Below, piece by piece: positions 42,984 to 51,926 of a DNA stretch of 64,000 bases. Origin of the DNA: Moorella thermoacetica (lineage in GTDB: Bacteria; Bacillota; DSM-521; Neomoorellales; Neomoorellaceae); assembly GCF_001267405.1 (NCBI RefSeq), contig NZ_CP012369.1:83501-147500 (forward strand), in the 5' to 3' direction. A model generated the notes under the pieces. The model ran no database searches. It saw only the letters and a program-made list of their open reading frames with translations, and was not told the DNA's origin. Position 1 is the first letter of the stretch. The number at the start of each line of letters is the position of its first letter. A program made the translations under genes and the position numbers.

Positions 42984-44951
42984 ATGAATAAAAATGCCGG
43001 AGCAGCAATCAACATTAATGACGTGGATTTGCTTCCCATTCTGGCCAATGATTTCAATTTAATGAGTCGCCAGGTGGGAGCCCTTTTTAACGTTCTCTGC
43101 GATATCTATGGGACCGACAAGGTGGTTTTAAAGGCCAGCAAGCTGGAGGCCCTGGACCTGATGCGCTCGGAAGCTCTGCCAGAGCGAGTCCTTGCCCTGC
43201 AGAAGCTGGTCTACGAGGACCCAACCATCACCGATGTCCCGTCCGAAAGCGATATCCCGGCCATCCTGGTGGCCATCCAGGAGGAAATAGCCGAGTTTAT
43301 TGCCCGGCGGACGGTAGAGGATAAACTGGAACAGCGCATCGCGGAAAAAATGCAGGAGCGCCACGAGGAGTATGTCCAGGAGATCCGGCGCCAGGTTTTA
43401 AAGGAAGGTAGCGGTCCGGAAAACGCCCAGACCCTTAAAAAACTGGCTATTCTGGAAAAGCTGTCCCATACCAGCCTCTCGCGGACAATCATGGAGGCCC
43501 TGCGCCCCCGGCGGCTGGAGGAAATTGTCGGCCAGGAGCAGGCCGTCCAGTCCATCCTGGCCAAGCTGGCCTCCCCCTACCCCCAGCATATGATTATCTA
43601 CGGTCCCCCCGGGGTGGGGAAAACCACAGCCGCCCGACTGGCCCTGGAAGAGGCCAGGAAAATCAGCAGCTCACCCTTTAAAGCCAGCGCACCCTTCGTT
43701 GAGGTTGATGGGACCACCCTGCGCTGGGATCCCCGGGAGGTAACCAATCCCCTCCTGGGTTCGGTTCACGATCCCATCTACCAGGGGGCGAGACGGGATC
43801 TGGCGGAGAACGGCGTTCCCGAACCCAAGCTTGGCCTGGTAACTGAAGCCCATGGCGGGGTATTATTTATCGATGAGATCGGCGAGATGGACCCCCTTCT
43901 TCTCAACAAGCTCCTCAAGGTGTTGGAGGATAAGCGGGTAGAGTTTGATTCCTCCTATTACGACCCCAACGACGAGAGCGTACCCCAGTATATCAAGAAG
44001 CTCTTTACCGAGGGAGCACCGGCGGACTTTATCCTCATCGGTGCCACCACCCGGGAACCGGAGGAGATAAACCCGGCCTTGCGTTCCCGTTGCGCCGAGG
44101 TATTCTTTGAGCCCCTGACCCCGGCCGACGTAGAGACCATTGTCCGGGAAGGGGCGGGACGGCTGGGGGTAAAACTGGAACCGGCCGTACCGGGTCTAAT
44201 CGCCGAGTACACCATTGAAGGCCGCAAGGCCATTAACATCCTGGCCGAAGCCTACGGCTTGAGCCTTTACCAGCAACAGCGGAAAAAGGGTCGCCGCCGG
44301 CGGCTGATCACCGTGGCCAACGTCATGCAGGTCATCCAGAATGCCCGCCTGACCCCTTACGTCACCGTGCGGGCCAAGGACACGCCGGAGGTGGGCCGGG
44401 TGCTGGGCTTGGCCGTAGCCGGCTTTGTCGGCTCGGTGCTGGAGGTCGAGGCCATGGCCTTTCCGGCCCGGGAAGCGGGCAAGGGCAGTATCCGTTTCAA
44501 CGAGACCGCGGGCAGCATGGCCCGGGATTCCGTTTTTAATGCCGCTGTCGTCTATCGCCTCCTGACTGGGGACGACCTGGCCAATTACGATGTCCACGTT
44601 AATGTCGTCGGCGGGGGCAATATTGACGGCCCCTCGGCCGGCCTGGCCATTATCGCCGCCATCATCAGCGCCATCCAGGAGCGGCCCGTACGCCAGGATG
44701 TAGCCGTTACCGGCGAGATATCTATCAGGGGCAAGGTTAAGCCGGTGGGGGGCGTCATGGAGAAGATATATGGCGCCAAACAGGCGGGAATGAAACTCGT
44801 TATACTCCCGGCGGAAAATGCGGCGGAGGTACCGGACAGCCTGCAGGGGATCGCCATCCAGCCGGTAGCCACCGTGGAGGAGGCCCTGGATTATCTGCTA
44901 ATGGGTCCTGGTGAGGGCCGGGGCCGCCGGCGTAACCGGACGGGAGCCTAA
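42984..44951 (+). CDS. Lon-family ATP-dependent protease (spore LonB/LonC-like)
   Basis: A 655-residue AAA+ Lon-type protease. A distinctive N-terminal region (about 170 residues with a coiled coil near 100-140) is followed by the ATPase, with Walker A IIYGPPGVGKTTAARLALEE and Walker B GVLFIDEIGEMDPLLLNKLL. The protease domain has the catalytic Ser in NIDGPSAGLAI and Lys in GVMEKIYGAKQAG. It resembles the Lon variants confined to spore formers rather than canonical LonA. LonC proteins reported from Meiothermus lack ATPase motifs, but here both are intact. It lies between rplI and dnaB. Confidence 0.88.
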   Translation: MNKNAGAAININDVDLLPILANDFNLMSRQVGALFNVLCDIYGTDKVVLKASKLEALDLMRSEALPERVLALQKLVYEDPTITDVPSESDIPAILVAIQEEIAEFIARRTVEDKLEQRIAEKMQERHEEYVQEIRRQVLKEGSGPENAQTLKKLAILEKLSHTSLSRTIMEALRPRRLEEIVGQEQAVQSILAKLASPYPQHMIIYGPPGVGKTTAARLALEEARKISSSPFKASAPFVEVDGTTLRWDPREVTNPLLGSVHDPIYQGARRDLAENGVPEPKLGLVTEAHGGVLFIDEIGEMDPLLLNKLLKVLEDKRVEFDSSYYDPNDESVPQYIKKLFTEGAPADFILIGATTREPEEINPALRSRCAEVFFEPLTPADVETIVREGAGRLGVKLEPAVPGLIAEYTIEGRKAINILAEAYGLSLYQQQRKKGRRRRLITVANVMQVIQNARLTPYVTVRAKDTPEVGRVLGLAVAGFVGSVLEVEAMAFPAREAGKGSIRFNETAGSMARDSVFNAAVVYRLLTGDDLANYDVHVNVVGGGNIDGPSAGLAIIAAIISAIQERPVRQDVAVTGEISIRGKVKPVGGVMEKIYGAKQAGMKLVILPAENAAEVPDSLQGIAIQPVATVEEALDYLLMGPGEGRGRRRNRTGA

Positions 44952-44957
44952 AGGGTT

Positions 44958-46292
44958 ATGGCCGCAGAAATAGAGAGGGTACCGCCCCAGAGTATAGAGG
45001 CCGAGCAATCGGTTCTGGGGGCTATCATGCTGGACCGGGAAGCCCTCTACGCTGTCCTGGAAACCCTGAAGGTAGACGATTTTTACCGGGAAGCCCACCG
45101 CATGATCTATCGGGCCATCCTGGACCTGAATGAGCGGGGCGAGGCCGTCGACCTGCTGACGGTGACGGAAGAACTCCGTCGCCGGGGTGAACTGGAGGCA
45201 GCCGGCGGTGTCGCCTACCTCACTTCCCTGACCGGGGATGTCCCCAGCGTCGCCAATGCCGGATATTATGCCCGCCTGGTGGCTGAGAAGGCTGCCCTGC
45301 GCTCCCTCGTCCAGGCAGCTTCCCAGATCACCGAGATGGCCTTCAGCGAGAGCGGCAGCGTCGACCAGATTCTCGACGAGGCCGAACGTCTGATCTTTGA
45401 AGTAGCCGGGGGGCGGCACCGGAGCGGTTTCGTTCCCATTAAAAACGTCCTTCTCCAGACCTTCGAACAGCTGGAGCGCCTGAGCACCCACAAGGGCGAG
45501 GTCACCGGAGTGCCAACCTTTCACGATCTGGACCGTCTCCTTTCCGGTCTCCAGCCCTCCGACCTGATTATCTGCGCCGCCCGGCCGGGGATGGGCAAGA
45601 CCTCCTTTTGCCTGAACATTGCCCAGCAGGTGGCTGTCAAGGAAAAACTACCGGTAGCCATTTTCAGCCTGGAGATGTCCCGGGAGCAGCTGGTACAGCG
45701 GATGCTGGCCGCCGAAGCCATGGTCGAACAGCAACGCCTGCGGACTGGCTATTTGACGGAAGACGACTGGGCCCGGCTTGTCAACGCCGCCGGCATTCTG
45801 GGTGAAGCGCCCATTTATATTGACGATACGCCGGCCATTTCCGCCCTGGAGGTTCGGGCCAAGGCGCGACGACTGCAGTCGGAGACCGGTCTGGGCCTGG
45901 TGGTAGTCGACTACCTGCAGCTGATGCAGGCCCATCGCCGGGTGGACAGTCGCCAGCAGGAGATCGCCCTCATCTCCCGGGCCATGAAGGCCCTGGCCCG
46001 GGAATTGAACGTCCCGGTCATGGTCCTCTCCCAGTTGAACCGGGGTGTCGAGCAGCGCCAGGATAAACGCCCGGTCATGGCCGACCTCCTGGAAAGCGGC
46101 GCCATCGAGGCCGACGCCGATGTCATTATCTTCCTTTACCGGCCCCAATACTACGATCCCGACACCGATAAAAAGGGCATCGCCGAAGTCATCGTGGCCA
46201 AGCACCGCAACGGTCCCGTGGGAACGGTGGAAATGGCCTTTCTACCCGAGTATACCAAGTTTGTCGACCTGGCCCCCGAACCGGCCGGGTAA
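44958..46292 (+). CDS. dnaB: Replicative DNA helicase
   Basis: This is the hexameric helicase at the replication fork (called DnaC in Bacillus). The 444-residue product has the N-terminal primase-interacting domain (VPPQSIEAEQSVLGAIMLDR), Walker A ICAARPGMGKTSFCLNIAQ, and Walker B LGLVVVDYLQLM. LSQLNRGVEQRQDKRP and VIVAKHRNGPVG are also present. It is seven bases after the Lon gene. The rplI-dnaB linkage is conserved in Firmicutes. Confidence 0.98.
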   Translation: MAAEIERVPPQSIEAEQSVLGAIMLDREALYAVLETLKVDDFYREAHRMIYRAILDLNERGEAVDLLTVTEELRRRGELEAAGGVAYLTSLTGDVPSVANAGYYARLVAEKAALRSLVQAASQITEMAFSESGSVDQILDEAERLIFEVAGGRHRSGFVPIKNVLLQTFEQLERLSTHKGEVTGVPTFHDLDRLLSGLQPSDLIICAARPGMGKTSFCLNIAQQVAVKEKLPVAIFSLEMSREQLVQRMLAAEAMVEQQRLRTGYLTEDDWARLVNAAGILGEAPIYIDDTPAISALEVRAKARRLQSETGLGLVVVDYLQLMQAHRRVDSRQQEIALISRAMKALARELNVPVMVLSQLNRGVEQRQDKRPVMADLLESGAIEADADVIIFLYRPQYYDPDTDKKGIAEVIVAKHRNGPVGTVEMAFLPEYTKFVDLAPEPAG

Positions 46293-46355
46293 AGGCCAGG
46301 ACCATGAATAGGACAGTCAACCTTATATGCCAAGATTATCTCCCTGCCTTTCATC

Positions 46356-46373
46356 CCCGCCCTTACGGGCGGG
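46356..46373. repeat. Stable hairpin in the dnaB-macro gap
   Basis: CCCGCCC-TTAC-GGGCGGG, preceded by TTTCATC and followed by AATTTCCC. The layout (TTTCATCCCCGCCC, loop, GGGCGGG) resembles the foldback ends of IS200/IS605-type elements and REP-like sequences. It lacks a T run, so it is not a standard terminator. Confidence 0.45.
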
Positions 46374-46443
46374 AATTTCCCGGCAGGGGAAGTTAAAGAT
46401 AGGCTCGAGCCCGTGGCTTGGCTTTTAGCGAGGGGGTACTCCG

Positions 46444-47004
46444 ATGGAAGCAATTATTGCCGGTACTTTGCTGCAACTCCTGCAGGGGGATATTGTCGAT
46501 CAGGAGGTCGAGGCCGTAGTCAATGCCGCCAATACCGGCCTCTGGGGTGGCAGCGGCGTCGACGGCGCCATCCACCGTGCCGGGGGACCGGCCATTGCTG
46601 AAGAGTGCCGCCGTATCCGGGAGGAACAGGGTGGCTGCCCCGTCGGCCAGGCAGTCATCACCTCCGGAGGATTCCTCAAAGCGCGCTACGTCATCCATAC
46701 CGTAGGTCCCATCTGGCGCGGTGGCCGGGAGGGAGAAGATGAGCTCCTGGCCAGCGCCTACCGCAGCAGCCTCCAGCTTGCCCGGGAGAAGGGTATCAAA
46801 TCCCTGGCCTTCCCGTCCATCAGCACCGGCGCCTATCGCTTCCCCCTGGAACGGGCGGCCGGGATAGCCTTGACCACAGTTAAGGATTTTTTGACCGCCA
46901 ATCCAGGTATCTTTAGCGAAGTACGTTTTGTCCTCTTTTCCCAGCCTGTTCTGGCAGTCTATGAAAAGACCCTGGCCGGGGTATTAGACGCCGGCCCGCA
47001 ATAA
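46444..47004 (+). CDS. Macro-domain protein (ADP-ribose-type deacylase)
   Basis: A single macro domain, 186 residues: [34 protein letters not shown], then [20 protein letters not shown] and [20 protein letters not shown]. Members bind ADP-ribose and hydrolyse O-acetyl-ADP-ribose or reverse ADP-ribosylation. The Asn-Ala-Ala-Asn pattern and the GVDGAI loop indicate a MacroD-like active enzyme. It is followed 26 bases later by the DUF763 gene. Confidence 0.93.
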   Translation: MEAIIAGTLLQLLQGDIVDQEVEAVVNAANTGLWGGSGVDGAIHRAGGPAIAEECRRIREEQGGCPVGQAVITSGGFLKARYVIHTVGPIWRGGREGEDELLASAYRSSLQLAREKGIKSLAFPSISTGAYRFPLERAAGIALTTVKDFLTANPGIFSEVRFVLFSQPVLAVYEKTLAGVLDAGPQ

Positions 47005-47030
47005 AATAAGGCCTTTGAGGATGATTTTAT

Positions 47031-48119
47031 ATGCGTACCGGTACCGCCAGCCTGCCCCTCCACGGCGGCCATTGCCCGCCCTGGCTCTTCGAGCGCATGC
47101 AGCGCCTGGGGCCGGCCATCCTGGAGGTAATTGTGCAGGAATACGGCCCCCAGGAGGTTTTAAGACGCTTAAGCGATCCCCACTGGTTCCAGGCCTTCGG
47201 CTGTGTCCTGGGTTTTGACTGGCACTCCTCGGGCCTGACCACCACCCTTTGCGGCGCCCTCAAAGAAGGTTTGCGCGGCCGGGAAAAGGATCTGGGCTTG
47301 GTCATAGCCGGCGGCAAGGGCCGTACCTCCCGCCAGACGCCCCATGAGATCGAAACGGCGGTCGACAGATTGGCCCTGACTTCCCTCGAGCCTGAAGATC
47401 TGGTTTATGCCAGCCGCATGGCGGCCAAGGTCGATAACACCGCCCTCCAGGACGGCTACCAGCTCTACCACCACGTCTTTATCTTCACCTTTGACGGCCA
47501 GTGGGCCGTCGTCCAGCAGGGGATGAATGAAACCAGCCGCCTGGCCCGGCGCTACCACTGGCTGGGGGAAGGGATGCAGGACTTCGCCTGCGAGCCCCAC
47601 GCCGCCGTCTGCTGTGACGCCAGGGAAACGGCCCTGAACATGGTAGCCAGGGAAAGCGAGGCTTCCCGCCAGGTGGTAACCGAACTGGTACGCCAGCAAC
47701 CGGCGAAGGTGGTAGCCGAGTTTAGCCGCATCCTGGAAAAGGACCTCCCCAACCTGGCCCTGCCCTGGCGCCACGACGTGCCCCGGGCGGGTTACCTGAA
47801 TAAAGCCCTGTTAAAGGTTTACGACGTCCAGCCCCGGGACTTCGCCGGTGTCCTGGGGATCGAAGGAGTGGGTCCCAAGACCATCCGCGCCCTGGCCATG
47901 GTGGCCGAAGTGGCCTATGGCGCGCCGGCCAGCTTCCGGGACCCCGTTCGCTACAGTTTTAGCCACGGCGGCAAGGACGGCCATCCCTACCCCGTCGACC
48001 GCCAGGTATACGACCGCACCATTAACGTCCTGGAACAGGCCCTGGCGGCCGCTAAAATCGGTCGGACCGATAAAATACAGGCTTTAAAAAGGCTGAGCAG
48101 ATTGGCTAATGGAAGTTAA
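47031..48119 (+). CDS. DUF763 protein
   Basis: A 362-residue protein of the DUF763 family, which is common in archaea and thermophilic bacteria and has no proven function. It opens with RTGTASLPLHGGHCPPWLFE and has DWHSSGLTTTLCGALKEGLR. A helix-hairpin-helix-like segment near residue 280 (LGIEGVGPKTIRALAMVAEV) suggests DNA binding or repair. It is adjacent to the macro-domain gene and probably co-transcribed. Its stop is five bases before a strong terminator. Confidence 0.88.
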   Translation: MRTGTASLPLHGGHCPPWLFERMQRLGPAILEVIVQEYGPQEVLRRLSDPHWFQAFGCVLGFDWHSSGLTTTLCGALKEGLRGREKDLGLVIAGGKGRTSRQTPHEIETAVDRLALTSLEPEDLVYASRMAAKVDNTALQDGYQLYHHVFIFTFDGQWAVVQQGMNETSRLARRYHWLGEGMQDFACEPHAAVCCDARETALNMVARESEASRQVVTELVRQQPAKVVAEFSRILEKDLPNLALPWRHDVPRAGYLNKALLKVYDVQPRDFAGVLGIEGVGPKTIRALAMVAEVAYGAPASFRDPVRYSFSHGGKDGHPYPVDRQVYDRTINVLEQALAAAKIGRTDKIQALKRLSRLANGS

Positions 48120-48123
48120 AAAA

Positions 48124-48157
48124 ACGCCACGCAGCATGAACTGCGTGGCGTTTTTTT
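48124..48157. terminator. Bidirectional terminator between DUF763 and hcp
   Basis: ACGCCACGCAG/CTGCGTGGCGT stem with loop CATGAA, followed by T bases. The 5' side is A-rich, so it terminates both converging genes. Confidence 0.92.
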
Positions 48158-48160
48158 AAC

Positions 48161-49444
48161 TTAGCCCAGGATTTCCTTAAGGTCCTGTTCCGGCGTAGTG
48201 ATGGGCTTCAGGTTATATTTTTCCTGCAGGACCTTCAGGACGCCAGGCATCAGGAAGGCCGGCAGGCTCGGGCCGATGCGGATGTTGCGGACGCCTAGGT
48301 GGAGGAGGGTCAACAGGATGGCCACAGCTTTCTGCTCGAACCAGGACAGGACCAGGCTCAGGGGCAGCTCGTTGACGCTGCATTTAAAGGCGTCGGCCAG
48401 GGCCAGGGCCACCTGAAGGGCCGAGTAGGCGTTATTGCACTGGCCCATATCCAGGAGCCGCGGGATGCCGTCGATGTCGCCCAGGTCGAGGTGGTTGAAG
48501 CGGTACTTGCCGCAGCCCAGAGTCAGGACGACGCAGTCCTTTGGCACCTTCTCCACAAATTCGGTGTAGTAGTTGCGGCCCGGCTTGGCGCCGTCGCAGC
48601 CGCCTACCAGGAAGAAGTGGCGGATCTTGCCGGCCTTCACGGCATCAATGATCTGTCCGGCCAATTTTAAGACGGCCTGGTGATGGAAACCGGTGGTTAG
48701 CTCGCCGCCGGCTTTCTCTTCCAGGGGCGGCAGGGATTTCGCCTTTTCAATTACCGGGGTAAAGTCGCGATTTTTAATATGGGTTACCCCCGGCAGGCCG
48801 GCGATGCCGCAGGTGAACATGCGTTCCCGGTAAGATTCCTTAGGAATTAACACGCAGTTGGTGGTTCCCAGGATAGCGCCGGGGAAGTCCTCAAATTCCT
48901 TCTTCTGGTTCTGCCAGGCGGAGCCGTAGTTGCCCACCAGGTGGGGGAACTTCTTCAGTTCCGGGTAGGCGTGGGCCGGGAGCATCTCGCCGTGGGTATA
49001 GACGTTGATGCCGGTACCCTCGGTCTGCCGCAGGAGTTCATAGAGATCCAGCAGGTCGTGGCCGGTGACCAGGATGCCGGGGCCGGCCTTGGTACCGGTG
49101 GAGACCTTCGTCGGTTCCGGGGCGCCGAAACGCTCCACATGGGCCCTGTCCAGCAGCTCCATAACCCTGAGATTCATGGCCCCTACCTTTAAAGCCGTTT
49201 CAATATGACGATTAAGATCAAAATCAACGTTGGTCAGGGTGGTAAACAAAGCCTCGTGCATAAAGGCGTCTACCTCAGGGTCCCGGGCACCGAGTTCGCC
49301 GGCGTGGTAGGCGTAGGCAGCAATACCCTTCAGGCCGATGATGATGGTGTCCTGCAGGCTGGCGATATCCTCGTTCTTGCCGCAGACACCTACCCTGGTG
49401 CAACCGCTACCACCGGCGGTCTGCTCGCACTGGTAACAAAACAT
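48161..49444 (-). CDS. hcp: Hybrid-cluster protein (hydroxylamine reductase)
   Basis: Hcp carries a hybrid Fe-S-O cluster and reduces hydroxylamine or nitric oxide. The product has 427 residues, the short class found in anaerobes. The N-terminal cysteine set MFCYQCEQTAGGSGCTRVGV then CGK binds the [4Fe-4S] or [2Fe-2S] cluster. The hybrid cluster ligands lie in GHDLLDL, FTCGIAGLPGVTHI, LVGGCDGA and LTLGCGKYRFN. A CRP/FNR-type palindrome lies 71-86 bases upstream. The gene stands alone. Confidence 0.95.
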   Translation of the reverse strand: MFCYQCEQTAGGSGCTRVGVCGKNEDIASLQDTIIIGLKGIAAYAYHAGELGARDPEVDAFMHEALFTTLTNVDFDLNRHIETALKVGAMNLRVMELLDRAHVERFGAPEPTKVSTGTKAGPGILVTGHDLLDLYELLRQTEGTGINVYTHGEMLPAHAYPELKKFPHLVGNYGSAWQNQKKEFEDFPGAILGTTNCVLIPKESYRERMFTCGIAGLPGVTHIKNRDFTPVIEKAKSLPPLEEKAGGELTTGFHHQAVLKLAGQIIDAVKAGKIRHFFLVGGCDGAKPGRNYYTEFVEKVPKDCVVLTLGCGKYRFNHLDLGDIDGIPRLLDMGQCNNAYSALQVALALADAFKCSVNELPLSLVLSWFEQKAVAILLTLLHLGVRNIRIGPSLPAFLMPGVLKVLQEKYNLKPITTPEQDLKEILG

Positions 49445-49514
49445 CTTTCCTCTCCCCCTTGGTCAAAGGATTTCTTTTACGGCTCCCATCATACACGGAA
49501 ACAGGGGGGCAAAC

Positions 49515-49530
49515 TGTGACCTGGGTCACA
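49515..49530 (-). promoter_or_regulatory. CRP/FNR-type (HcpR-like) operator upstream of hcp
   Basis: TGTGACCTGGGTCACA is an almost perfect inverted repeat of the form TGTGA-N6-TCACA. Comparative studies predicted that the nitrosative-stress activator HcpR recognises CRP-like sites in front of hcp genes, which fits both position and shape. Confidence 0.65.
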
Positions 49531-49588
49531 ACAAACGGAGATTTTTGTCAAAGGGCGGTTTCCACGGCCGAGGCCATATTTTCAATAT

Positions 49589-50884
49589 TTATTTCCCCTG
49601 GTGCGACCTGTTTACTCCCCCTTGCCAGGCCGGTTGCCGGTAAAAGAGCATGGTGAAATAATAAAGGCCGCCGGTGACCACCAGGCTGGGGACAGACGCG
49701 CCCAGGGGGAACCCGCTCCTGGTGAGCCACAGGTAAAGCCCGAAGCCCAGGACCCAGGTAATAACGGCCATCAGGTTGATGCCCCCGGTATACCAGTAGG
49801 CGCCAGGACCAAAGAGATCCCCGGTCTCCAGGCGGCAGCGGCGGTAGATAAAGTAGTCGGTGAGGACGATGCCGAAGAGGGGGCAGAAGGCGCCGCCGAT
49901 GAGGAGCAGGAAGTTTTCATAAGCCTCCATGGGGAAGAGGAGGGCTATCAGGGTTCCGGCGAGGCCGGCGGCGATGGTCGTATGTCTTTCATCCCAGCCG
50001 CTGAAGAGGTCCAGGCTGGAAATGGCCGCCGAGTAGACATCCATAAAGGTCGTCGTTACAGTAGAAAAGAAGATGATATAGAGGGCCGGGAGCCCCAGAC
50101 CCAACCCCAGCATCATGGGTATGGGGTCGGCGCTGCCGGTTAACAGGGTGGCCCCCAGGCCCAGGATGTACATCCAGCTGCTGGCCAGGAAGTATCCCAG
50201 CCAGCTACCGGCAAAGCTGCTGCCGTTATCCCGGGCAAAACGGCTGTAATCGGCGGCAAGGGGCAGCCAGGAGAGGGGCATGGCAATTACCAGATCCGTA
50301 GCCAGGCCGAAACCCAGGGTGCCGTCGCCGGTTGTCGCCAGGAGCCGTCTTAAACCCTGCCCCTGGAAGACGACATAAGTCATGTACAGGCACAGGAGGA
50401 TCAGCAGGCTGGTTACCAGTTTTTGCAGCTTGGGCCAGGAATGGCGGCCGGCCCAGGCCCAGGCAGTGGTGGCCAGGCCGATGACGATGGTCCAGAGCTG
50501 CAGGTGGGAAGAACCCAGGTAATGCTGGCCCAGACTGTCGGCGGCCCGGGCGGCGACGATGAGCATGATGGCCGTCCAGCCGATAAGCTGGAGGATGTTG
50601 AGTAACGCTCCCAGGTAAGAGCCGCGGATTCCAAAGGCCGGACGGGTGGAGACCATGGCTGGTATACCATAGTTGCTGCCAATAAGGCCCCCGGCGGCAA
50701 AAAGACTATTGCCGATCAGGTGCCCCACCAGGATGGCCAGGACACCTGCGCCGAATCCCAGGGGGGCCAGGAAACCGCCGGCCATTACCTCGGCCAGGGA
50801 GATGCCGGCCCCGGCCCATAGCAAGAAAAAGTCCAGGCCGCTCATGGTCCTTTCACCTGGGGGGATGGGGGTGATGTTATTCAC
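49589..50884 (-). CDS. cytX: CytX-type NCS1 transporter, TPP-riboswitch controlled
   Basis: A 431-residue permease with 12 helices of the cytosine/purine (NCS1) family. The start is GTG 50884, eight bases after AAGGAG; the more distal GTG 50893 lies on the ribosome-binding site. An N-terminal PGERTMSGLDFFLLWAGAGI and the aromatic-rich YGIPAMVSTRPAFGIRGSYL are family features. The upstream TPP riboswitch shows it transports a thiamine-related compound, probably hydroxymethylpyrimidine, as predicted for CytX. No thiamine genes are adjacent. Confidence 0.88.
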   Translation of the reverse strand: MNNITPIPPGERTMSGLDFFLLWAGAGISLAEVMAGGFLAPLGFGAGVLAILVGHLIGNSLFAAGGLIGSNYGIPAMVSTRPAFGIRGSYLGALLNILQLIGWTAIMLIVAARAADSLGQHYLGSSHLQLWTIVIGLATTAWAWAGRHSWPKLQKLVTSLLILLCLYMTYVVFQGQGLRRLLATTGDGTLGFGLATDLVIAMPLSWLPLAADYSRFARDNGSSFAGSWLGYFLASSWMYILGLGATLLTGSADPIPMMLGLGLGLPALYIIFFSTVTTTFMDVYSAAISSLDLFSGWDERHTTIAAGLAGTLIALLFPMEAYENFLLLIGGAFCPLFGIVLTDYFIYRRCRLETGDLFGPGAYWYTGGINLMAVITWVLGFGLYLWLTRSGFPLGASVPSLVVTGGLYYFTMLFYRQPAWQGGVNRSHQGK

Positions 50885-50943
50885 GATGATCACTCCTTAA
50901 AAAAATTGGTAGCAGGGGCTGCACGCCTCGTCTTTCTACAGGC

Positions 50944-50968
50944 AAAAAAATTACCGGCGTAGAGCCGG
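50944..50968 (-). terminator. Riboswitch-controlled terminator before cytX
   Basis: On the minus strand CCGGC-TCTAC-GCCGG is followed by TAATTTTTTT. It sits between the TPP aptamer and the cytX ribosome-binding site, so transcription would stop here when TPP is bound. Confidence 0.75.
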
Positions 50969-51005
50969 CTGCTGGACGGGTCACCTCCGGGATGGGGGTG
51001 GTGCC

Positions 51006-51100
51006 AGCGACCGTTCCCTACGGTGGCATTACCCACATCAGGTTCCGGGGTTTGGGGCTTACCCCATCTCAGCTTAAATTAAAGCTCCCCCACGGTCGCT
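51006..51100 (-). ncRNA. TPP riboswitch (THI box)
   Basis: On the minus strand the aptamer is closed by a nine-base stem (AGCGACCGT/ACGGTCGCT). It contains the conserved CTGAGA and the sequence ACCTGATGTGGGTAATGCCA with GTAGGGAA, all THI-box hallmarks. It is about 95 bases long and lies about 120 bases before cytX. Confidence 0.95.
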
Positions 51101-51299
51101 CCTAAATTTTATAACTATTTTAACACCTGTAATTCTCCCGAGTCAAGGCCGCCGTTAGCAGGATATGCCGGTTCAATGTCGAAAAAAATTATACATATTT
51201 CCTTTTATTACGGACCCTTTAGACCATGCAGGGTCGCAACATAATGGGGATATGCTACTGGCAGAGGGCCGCGGCAACCTGTAGAGCGGAGATGATAAA

Positions 51300-51815
51300 A
51301 TGCCCCTCGACGAAGGCAACTGTGAGCTGGCATACCTGGGTCTGGGTTCCAACCTGGGAAACCGGGAAGAAAATCTAAAGCAGGCCGTTGCTCTCCTCGA
51401 TGCCATTGTTGGCATCGAGGTTGAACGGCTCTCATCCTGGTATGAAACAGCTCCAGTGGGTAAGATTGACCAGGGATGGTTTTTAAACGGTGTTGCCCGG
51501 ATCAAGACCACCATGCCAGCTCGGGAACTGCTGCGGGCCGTCATGGCGGTGGAACAACGCCTGGGACGGGTGCGGCGGGAACGCTGGGGACCGCGGACCA
51601 TCGATATTGATATCCTGCTCTATGATGATATCAAGGTGACCGAACCGGACCTGGAGATACCCCATCCCCGAATGCTGGAACGGGCCTTTGTCTTGATACC
51701 CCTGGCGGAAATAGCTCCCGACCTTCTCCTGCCAGACGGCCGGCGGGCGGCGGATGCCGCCCGGGAGGGCTTCCCCGGCCAGGAAGTATTGCCGTATAAG
51801 GGTACCAGGTGCTAA
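51300..51815 (+). CDS. folK: 6-hydroxymethyl-7,8-dihydropterin pyrophosphokinase
   Basis: FolK makes the pterin pyrophosphate used by FolP. The 171-residue product has LAYLGLGSNLGNREENLKQA, the substrate-binding segment SSWYETAPVGKIDQGWFLNG, and RRERWGPRTIDIDILLYDD with the metal-binding aspartates. It is 25 kb from folP, and folB is not seen in the window. A Spo0A-like core TGTCGAA (51177-51183) lies in its upstream region, about 115 bases from the start, of doubtful meaning. Confidence 0.95.
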   Translation: MPLDEGNCELAYLGLGSNLGNREENLKQAVALLDAIVGIEVERLSSWYETAPVGKIDQGWFLNGVARIKTTMPARELLRAVMAVEQRLGRVRRERWGPRTIDIDILLYDDIKVTEPDLEIPHPRMLERAFVLIPLAEIAPDLLLPDGRRAADAAREGFPGQEVLPYKGTRC

Positions 51816-51926
51816 AATAAAGGCGGGCGCTACCACCTGTGGAGCGCACCGGAGGCTACTTTAAATTTAATTACATCCAGGCCGCTTGGATCTCCAGGGA
51901 CCGAGACGGGTGCAAGGGAATAATAG

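Noticed and set aside
51177..51183. Spo0A core TGTCGAA between cytX and folK
   Set aside because: Only a seven-base match with a poor left flank and no sporulation gene beside it. Likely chance.
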